Shown here piece after piece: positions 13,298-18,446 of a stretch of DNA of 20,354 bases. The position numbers and the translations under genes are program-made. Origin of the DNA: Brevundimonas sp. (GTDB taxonomy: Bacteria > Pseudomonadota > Alphaproteobacteria > Caulobacterales > Caulobacteraceae); NCBI GenBank assembly GCA_022712235.1, contig JALAGW010000060.1:1-20354 (forward strand), in the 5' to 3' direction. How positions within the stretch are numbered: position 1 is the first letter of the stretch; each line of letters opens with the position of its first letter. The notes under the pieces were generated by a model. It saw nothing but the letters and a program-made list of their open reading frames with translations. It ran no database searches and was not told where the DNA came from.

Positions 13298-14287
13298 ATG
13301 GCGCACGATCACGCACACGACCATGACGACCATTCGCATGCGGGGCATGATCATTCGCACGGCCACAGCCACGGGCACGGGCATGACCACGGCCATTCGC
13401 ACGGCATCGGCGGACACCATCATGGACCTGTGGACACCGGCGACTGGCGCTACGCCGTCGGCCTGATCGTCAACCTGGCCTTTGTGGCCTGCGAGTTCGG
13501 GGCCGGGATCTGGGCCGATTCCACCGCCCTGATGGCCGATGCGGGCCACAACCTGTCCGATGTTCTGGGTCTGGCCATGGCCGGCGGCGCCGCCTGGCTG
13601 GCGCGCCGCGCGGCGGGCGCCAGGCGCACCTACGGCTACGGCAAGGCCACGGTGCTGGCGGCTCTGGGCAATGCGCTTCTGCTGATCTTCGCCTGCGGGG
13701 CCATCGCCTTCGAGGCCATTCGGCGTCTGGCCGAGCCGGCGCCGGTGGCGTCCGGCGTCATCATGGCGGTGGCGGGCATCGGCTTCGTCATCAACCTGGG
13801 CACGGCCCTGCTGTTCATGAAGGATCAGCATAAGGACCTGAACGTGCGCGGGGCCTATTTGCATATGATGGCCGACGCCGCCGTGTCGCTGGGCGTTGTG
13901 GTCGCGGGCGCCGTCATCCTGCTGACCGGCTGGGCCGTGATCGACGCCCTGGTCAGTCTGGGCATCGTGGCCGTCATCATGATCGGCACCTGGGGCCTGC
14001 TGAAGGACTCGGTCAATCTGGCGCTCGACGCCGCCCCGAACGGGGTCGAGGTGGATCAGGTCCGCGACGCCTTCCTGGCCCTGCCGGGCGTCAGCGCCGT
14101 CCACGACCTGCACGTCTGGGGCCTGTCGACCACGGACACGGCCCTGACGGCGCACCTGGTCCACGACCGACCCGACGCCGACGCCCTGCTGGTCGAGGCG
14201 CAGGCCGTGGCCCGCGGCCGTTTTGGCGTCAGTCACACCACCTTCCAGCTGGAAAGCGGCGCCCTGCCGGATTGCCCGAGCTGCTGA
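13298..14287 (+). CDS. Cation diffusion facilitator metal exporter, His-rich N terminus
   Basis: CDF proteins exchange cytosolic Zn2+ (or Co2+, Ni2+) for protons across the inner membrane. From the ATG at 13298 this one has 329 residues. Residues 1-43 contain 19 histidines in HDH/HSH strings. Six membrane segments follow, with metal-site motifs ADAGHNLSDVLG in TM2 (His84, Asp88) and HMMADAAVSLG in TM5 (His189, Asp193). A cytosolic C-terminal domain contains DLHVWGLSTTDTALTAHLV. The HD/HD site is that of Zn transporters such as ZitB/CzcD; DmeF-like Co/Ni exporters are also His-rich. AGAGGGGA (13286-13293) fits the start at 13298 better than the upstream ATG at 13271. A 7-bp hairpin (14289-14295 with 14306-14312) follows the stop, without a T tract. 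Confidence 0.93.
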   Translation: MAHDHAHDHDDHSHAGHDHSHGHSHGHGHDHGHSHGIGGHHHGPVDTGDWRYAVGLIVNLAFVACEFGAGIWADSTALMADAGHNLSDVLGLAMAGGAAWLARRAAGARRTYGYGKATVLAALGNALLLIFACGAIAFEAIRRLAEPAPVASGVIMAVAGIGFVINLGTALLFMKDQHKDLNVRGAYLHMMADAAVSLGVVVAGAVILLTGWAVIDALVSLGIVAVIMIGTWGLLKDSVNLALDAAPNGVEVDQVRDAFLALPGVSAVHDLHVWGLSTTDTALTAHLVHDRPDADALLVEAQAVARGRFGVSHTTFQLESGALPDCPSC

Positions 14288-14331
14288 GCGGGGCCTTCCA
14301 TTTTCGGCCCCGACGCTCCATCTAGCCGCCC

Positions 14332-15417
14332 ATGACCCAGAAGACTCCCGTGACCGTCCTCACCGGCTACCTCGGCGCCGGCAAGACCACCCTTTTGAAT
14401 CGCATCCTCACTGAGGACCACGGCAAGCGTTACGCCGTCATCGTCAATGAGTTCGGCGAGATCGGCATCGACAACGACCTGGTGGTCGGCGCCGACGAGG
14501 ACGTGTTCGAGATGAACAACGGCTGCGTCTGCTGCACGGTGCGCGGCGACCTGATCCGCGTGGTCAACGGCCTGATGAAGCGCCAGCGCCCCGGCAAGCC
14601 CGCCTTCGACGCCATCATCGTCGAGACCACGGGCCTGGCCGACCCCGGTCCGGTGGCCCAGACCTTCTTCGTCGACGACGAGGTCAAGGCCAAGACCCAG
14701 CTGGACAGCGTCACCGCCCTGGTCGACGCCAAGCACGTCATGGCGCGTCTGGATGACTCGAAGGAAGCGCGCGAGCAGGTCGCCTTCGCCGACCGCATCA
14801 TTCTGAACAAGATCGACCTGGTGGACGAGGCCCAACTGGGCGCCGTCGAGGCGCGCCTGCGCGCGCTGAACCCGCTGGCCCCCATCGTCCGTGCCGAGCG
14901 CTCGAACGTGCCGCTGGATCAGGTCCTGGGCCTGCACGCCTTCGATCTGGAGCGCATCCTCGAGGTCAAGCCGGACTTCGTGAACCCGCCCCACGGCGCC
15001 GAGGGCCATGTCCACGACGAACACTGCGGCCATGATCACGTTCATGACGAGCATTGCGGTCATGACCACGATCACGGCCATGACCATCATGCCCATGGCC
15101 CGCGCGGCCATGCCCACAACGACGACATCAAGGGCATCTCCCTGACGCTGGATCGCCCGCTGAACGGGGCGAAGTTCACGGCCTGGCTGGACAAGCTGCT
15201 GGGCGAGCAGGGTCAGAACATCTTGCGCGCCAAGGGCATCATCGACGTGGACGGCGAGGACCGCCGCCTGGTTTTCCAGGCCGTGCACATGATTCTGGAA
15301 GGCGACCTTCAGCAGCCCTGGGGCGACAAGGAACGCCGCTGGAGCCGCGCCGTCTTCATCGGCCGCGACCTCAACGAGGCCGAACTGAAGGCCGGGTTCG
15401 AGGCCTGCGCGGCATGA
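14332..15417 (+). CDS. COG0523 (CobW/ZNG1-like) GTPase, putative metallochaperone
   Basis: This is a 361-residue G3E GTPase. Walker A is GYLGAGKTT (12-20), the metal-binding CxCC motif is CVCC (65-68) in NNGCVCCTVRGDL, ETTG is at 98-101 and the guanine motif NKID at 159-162. The CobW C-terminal domain covers about 266-361. A His-rich insert (221-262) includes two tandem copies of HVHDEHCGHD. Characterised family members deliver or insert zinc, cobalt or other metals in a GTP-dependent way. CobW itself acts in cobalamin synthesis, but no cobalamin genes are here, so a Zn-type role beside the exporter is more likely (inference). No Shine-Dalgarno sequence is evident before the ATG, 44 bp after the CDF gene. 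Its stop overlaps the start of the DUF2093 gene. Confidence 0.92.
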   Translation: MTQKTPVTVLTGYLGAGKTTLLNRILTEDHGKRYAVIVNEFGEIGIDNDLVVGADEDVFEMNNGCVCCTVRGDLIRVVNGLMKRQRPGKPAFDAIIVETTGLADPGPVAQTFFVDDEVKAKTQLDSVTALVDAKHVMARLDDSKEAREQVAFADRIILNKIDLVDEAQLGAVEARLRALNPLAPIVRAERSNVPLDQVLGLHAFDLERILEVKPDFVNPPHGAEGHVHDEHCGHDHVHDEHCGHDHDHGHDHHAHGPRGHAHNDDIKGISLTLDRPLNGAKFTAWLDKLLGEQGQNILRAKGIIDVDGEDRRLVFQAVHMILEGDLQQPWGDKERRWSRAVFIGRDLNEAELKAGFEACAA

Positions 15418-15623
15418 ACCCGCCGCCCAGAGCGAGGGTCGAGGCCAAGGTGATCTACGGCACGCCCGAGTTCGAGATCGTCAAGAGCGGCGACCACGTG
15501 CGCTGCGCCGTCTCGGGCGCGGTCATCCCGCTGGACATGCTCAACTACTGGAGCGTGGAACTGCAGGAAGCCTACGCCTCGGGCGCTCTGATGACCCAGC
15601 GCTGGGTCGAGACGCATAAATAG
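15414..15623 (+). CDS. DUF2093 family protein
   Basis: This 69-residue protein has the DUF2093 pattern: VIYGTPEFEIVKSGDHVRCAVSG, then IPLDMLNYWSVELQEAYAS. The family is alphaproteobacterial and has no known function. The ATG overlaps the GTPase stop as ATGA (15414-15417), so translation is probably coupled. Only one Cys is present, so it is not an obvious zinc ribbon. It may be a partner or client of the GTPase, but that is inference from overlap alone. The stop is eight bases before the first REP-like element. Confidence 0.85.
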   Translation: MNPPPRARVEAKVIYGTPEFEIVKSGDHVRCAVSGAVIPLDMLNYWSVELQEAYASGALMTQRWVETHK

Positions 15624-15630
15624 AACGCGC

Positions 15631-15706
15631 ACCCTCTCCCGGCGGGAGAGGGCTTGAGGCTCGGAGAGCCGCAGGCGATCCGCAAGCCGAAAGGGTGAGG
15701 GGGTTG
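15631..15706. repeat. REP-like palindromic repeat, copy A
   Basis: The element begins ACCCTCTCCCGGCGGGAGAG and ends AAAGGGTGAGGGGGTTGT. Its outer part is a strong hairpin (CCCTCTCCC with GGGAGAGGG). The core from 15652 to 15688 holds a further imperfect hairpin. Copy B at 15761-15835 is the same element in reverse orientation, with the same ends and a different core. Confidence 0.8.
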
Positions 15707-15760
15707 TCCTTTCAGTCGGCGTAAGCCGTTGCGCGGCGGCCTTTGGCCGACTTCGACCGC

Positions 15761-15835
15761 CAACCCTCACCCTTTCGCGCAAGGGCGACGGCGTTGCCGC
15801 CGCGCGCTCAAGCCCTCTCCTATCGGGAGAGGGTT
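15761..15835. repeat. REP-like palindromic repeat, copy B (inverted)
   Basis: Read on the minus strand it begins AACCCTCTCC, then GGAGAGGGCTTGAGC, and ends AAAGGGTGAGGGTTG, matching copy A. On the plus strand its terminal hairpin (15813-15820 with 15825-15833) is followed by TTTT, so it may end transcription from the DUF2093 side. It overlaps the 3' end of the hydrolase gene. Confidence 0.8.
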
Positions 15836-16509
15836 TTCAGCCAGTCCGTCATCACTTTCGCCAACACTTCCGGCTGCTCCAGCGGGATCATATGGCCGCT
15901 GTCGGCGACGTGAACCAGCGTCGAGCCCGCGATCCCGCGATGCAGTTCCTCGGCCTCATCCATTCCGCGTAGCCGGTCGGCGTCCGCCGCCACGATCAGG
16001 GTCGGCTGATGAATCTCGCCCAGCCGGTCGAGGTCGCCGGCGCGGGCCATGGCCGACTGGCGATGGAAGACCTCGCCGCCCAGTCGCAGCCCCATGTCGC
16101 GCACCCGCGCGATCATCGCTTCGTCCCCGGCCAGATCGGGATGCAAGGACGAGACGATGGCCGGGCGGCTCAGGCCCTTGAAGGCCTTGGGCGCGGCTTT
16201 CAGGGCCGAGCGGCGCTGGCGGATCAGCTCCTCGGTGTCGCCACGCGCCGAGGTGGCGATCAGGATCAGGGCCGTCACCCGGTCCGGCGCGATCCGCGCC
16301 AGCTCCCGCGCCACATATCCGCCCATGGAAAAGCCCACGGCGACGAAGCGATCGGGCGCGTCGCTGAGGATGGCGGCGGCCATGGTCTCGATGTCCTCGC
16401 CCCGGCTCAGGTCGGTCGCGACCAGAGGCCCGAACGGGGCCAGGTCATCGGCCATGGCGTCCCACAGGGCAGCGTCGGCCATGAAGCCGGGAATGAGCAG
16501 CAAGGTCAT
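15820..16509 (-). CDS. Alpha/beta-fold hydrolase
   Basis: This 229-residue serine hydrolase has an unknown ester or amide substrate. The start MTLLLIPGFMADAALW has the HG-like oxyanion loop in the form PGF. The nucleophile elbow is GFSMGG (Ser61), the acid is probably Asp178 in AADADRLRG, and His206 is in DSGHMIPLEQPE. The cap region is short. It looks like the MenH/BioH-type small esterases often annotated only as alpha/beta hydrolase. The frame is open upstream to 17001, but the family N terminus fixes the start at 16509. The last codons (Thr-Leu-Ser-Arg-stop) lie within REP-like copy B. It is divergent from the WD40 gene and convergent with DUF2093. Confidence 0.9.
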   Translation of the reverse strand: MTLLLIPGFMADAALWDAMADDLAPFGPLVATDLSRGEDIETMAAAILSDAPDRFVAVGFSMGGYVARELARIAPDRVTALILIATSARGDTEELIRQRRSALKAAPKAFKGLSRPAIVSSLHPDLAGDEAMIARVRDMGLRLGGEVFHRQSAMARAGDLDRLGEIHQPTLIVAADADRLRGMDEAEELHRGIAGSTLVHVADSGHMIPLEQPEVLAKVMTDWLKTLSR

Positions 16510-16546
16510 GGATGTCTCTATAGGCCCAAGTCGGCGTGCGGCGCGA

Positions 16547-16580
16547 CAGACGCGACGCAGGAGGCTATGAGGCGCGTCTG
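16547..16580. promoter_or_regulatory. 8-bp dyad in the divergent hydrolase/WD40 promoter region
   Basis: CAGACGCG (16547-16554) and CGCGTCTG (16573-16580) are perfect inverted copies separated by 18 bp, in the 97-bp gap between divergent genes. It may be an operator or chance pairing. Confidence 0.25.
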
Positions 16581-16606
16581 ACTTTTCCTGCCTTGCGTGA
16601 GCCGCC

Positions 16607-17572
16607 ATGCCGACCTTCTCCTTCGACGCCCAAGTCACCGCCGCCCTGTTCGATAAGACGGGCGCCATTTTCGCTCTGGGCGACGGCTCGGTGCGCTTCG
16701 AGAACGGCGCCCGCAGCGAGGTCCATGACGGGGCCGTTTTGTGCGCCTGCGTCCACCCCTCGGGCGAGGGGATCGTCACCGGCGGCGATGACGGCAAGGT
16801 GGTGTGGAGCCGTGAGGGCGAGAGCGTCGTCCTGGCTACCGCAAAAGGACAATGGATCGACGCCATCGACGCCTCGACCGAGAGCGGCCTGATCGCCTTT
16901 TCGGCGGGTCGCACCCTGTCGGTGATCGACAGCAAGGACGTGGCCTTCCGCCGCGACTTCCAGCACGAGCGCACGGTGTCGGGCGTGGCCTTCGATCCCA
17001 AGGGGCGCCGTGTCGCGACATCGACCTATGGCGGGGCCTGGCTGTGGTATGCGCGCATCGAGCAGCAGCAGCCGGTCAAGATGACCTGGGCCGGCTCGCA
17101 CCTGGCGGTCGGTTTCTCGCCGGACGGCGCCTTCGTCGTCACCGCCATGCAGGACAACCAGATGCACGGCTGGCGTCTGAAGGATCAGAAGAACATGCGG
17201 ATGGGCGGCTATCCGTCCAAGATCAAGAGCTTCGCCTTCCTGGCCAAGGGCCAGCTGCTGGCCACCGCCGGCGCCCAGGGCGTGGTGCTGTGGCCCTTCA
17301 TCGGCGCCAATGGTCCGATGGGGCGGGAGGCGACCGAGATCGGCTTTGACGAAAGCACCCTGATCGCCCAGGTCGCCGCCGCGCCCGCCCACGGCCGTCT
17401 GGCCGCGGGTCTGGAGGACGGCCGTGTCTGGTGGGCCGATCCGGCGGGGCAGGGGCTGGACTTCATCAGGAAGGACAAGGGCGCGCCCATCGTCGCCCTG
17501 GCCATGAGTTCGGGCGCGGCCCGCGTCGCCTGGGCCGACGAGGACGGTCAGGCGGGCGTGGTCTCGCTCTGA
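16607..17572 (+). CDS. WD40-type beta-propeller protein
   Basis: The 321-residue protein consists of repeated beta-propeller blades, for example VLCACVHPSGEGIVTGGDDGK, VSGVAFDPKGRRVATSTYGGAWLW and LAVGFSPDGAFVVTAMQDNQMHGWRL. The GH and WD ends are degenerate, and six to seven blades would fit its length. There is no signal peptide or membrane segment, so it is probably a cytosolic scaffold; partners are unknown. No strong Shine-Dalgarno sequence is present (GTGAG ten bases upstream). The ATG at 16607 begins directly at the first blade. mtgA follows after 42 bp in the same direction. WD40 proteins of this kind also occur near COG0523 GTPases in Alphaproteobacteria, and one is encoded about 1.2 kb upstream here. 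Confidence 0.85.
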   Translation: MPTFSFDAQVTAALFDKTGAIFALGDGSVRFENGARSEVHDGAVLCACVHPSGEGIVTGGDDGKVVWSREGESVVLATAKGQWIDAIDASTESGLIAFSAGRTLSVIDSKDVAFRRDFQHERTVSGVAFDPKGRRVATSTYGGAWLWYARIEQQQPVKMTWAGSHLAVGFSPDGAFVVTAMQDNQMHGWRLKDQKNMRMGGYPSKIKSFAFLAKGQLLATAGAQGVVLWPFIGANGPMGREATEIGFDESTLIAQVAAAPAHGRLAAGLEDGRVWWADPAGQGLDFIRKDKGAPIVALAMSSGAARVAWADEDGQAGVVSL

Positions 17573-17614
17573 GATCGCGCTTGCGCTGAAGCTTGAGCCC
17601 GGCAGGATGGCGTC

Positions 17615-18319
17615 ATGACCCGTGCGAAGACCCGCAAGCGGCGCCCGCTGCTGACCCTGCTGCTGATCCTGGCCCTGATCCCGATCGGCGGGGTGGTGCT
17701 GCACCGCTTCGTGCCGCCGCTGTTCACCATCCTGATGGTCAAGCAGGCGGTCGCCGGTCACGGCATGGACTATCGCTGGCGCTCGCTGGACCACATCTCG
17801 CCGCGTCTGGTGGAGGCGGTGATCGCCGCCGAGGACGCCCGCTTCTGTCAGCATCACGGCTTTGACGTCGAGGCCATCCAGAAGGCGCTGGAGGCCAATG
17901 AGCGCGCCGAGCAGCGCGGCTCGGGCAAGGTGCGGGGTGGCTCGACCATCAGTCAGCAGACCGCCAAGAACGTCTTCCTCTGGCCCGGCCGCGACTGGGT
18001 CCGCAAGGGGCTGGAGACCGGCTATACGGGCCTGATCGAACTGGTCTGGGGCAAGCGCCGGATCATGGAGATGTACCTGAACGTCGCCGAGTGGGCGCCG
18101 GGCGTCTATGGCGCCGAGGCCGCGTCGCGGCACTGGTTCCACAAGAGCGCCGAGAACCTGACGGCGCGCGAAGCCGCCCGCCTGGCCGCTATTCTGCCCA
18201 GCCCGCGCCGCTACAATGCGGCTTCGCCCGGCCCCTATGTTCGCCGCCGGGCCAGCCGCATCCAGGCCGCCATGGGCACGGTGCGCGAGGCCGGGCTGGA
18301 CCGCTGCGTCGACCGCTAA
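17615..18319 (+). CDS. mtgA: Monofunctional biosynthetic peptidoglycan transglycosylase
   Basis: This GT51 enzyme polymerises lipid II into glycan strands on the outer face of the inner membrane. The 234-residue protein has a basic N terminus, one membrane segment at about 11-30 (PLLTLLLILALIPIGGVVLH) and a single transglycosylase domain. Catalytic Glu73 is in AAEDARFCQHHGFD, followed by RGGSTISQQTAKN (107-119), KRRIMEMYLNVAEWAPGVYGAEAAS, and TAREAARLAAILPSPRRYN. There is no transpeptidase domain, which separates it from class A penicillin-binding proteins. AGGA lies before the ATG. It may share a transcript with the WD40 gene. Confidence 0.95.
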   Translation: MTRAKTRKRRPLLTLLLILALIPIGGVVLHRFVPPLFTILMVKQAVAGHGMDYRWRSLDHISPRLVEAVIAAEDARFCQHHGFDVEAIQKALEANERAEQRGSGKVRGGSTISQQTAKNVFLWPGRDWVRKGLETGYTGLIELVWGKRRIMEMYLNVAEWAPGVYGAEAASRHWFHKSAENLTAREAARLAAILPSPRRYNAASPGPYVRRRASRIQAAMGTVREAGLDRCVDR

Positions 18320-18326
18320 GGCGGCG

Positions 18327-18357
18327 TTAACCGTCAGCATAGAGCCAAGCCTTAACC
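18327..18357 (+). promoter_or_regulatory. Two TTAACC direct repeats upstream of the TadG-like gene
   Basis: TTAACC occurs at 18327-18332 and 18352-18357, 25 bp apart, in the short gap after mtgA. In Caulobacter relatives, TTAACCAT-like sequences act as CtrA half-sites and tad/pilus genes are cell-cycle regulated. Both copies continue with G rather than AT, so the match is partial. Confidence 0.3.
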
Positions 18358-18446
18358 GAACATCGTCACGATCCGCCGGAATGCGGGCCTGCGCCCGTCG
18401 CGGATTTCGGGGTGCGATAGCGGTGACGAACGGGCTGACGAAGGAG

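Noticed and set aside
13238..14236. A 332-residue minus-strand frame antisense to the CDF gene
   Set aside because: The CDF motifs and ribosome-binding site are on the other strand. The antisense product is repetitive His/Gln/Asp/Gly sequence generated by the His codons.
14289..14312. Terminator between the CDF and COG0523 GTPase genes
   Set aside because: The 7-bp hairpin has a 10-base loop and no T tract after it. It is noted under the CDF gene only and not called a terminator.
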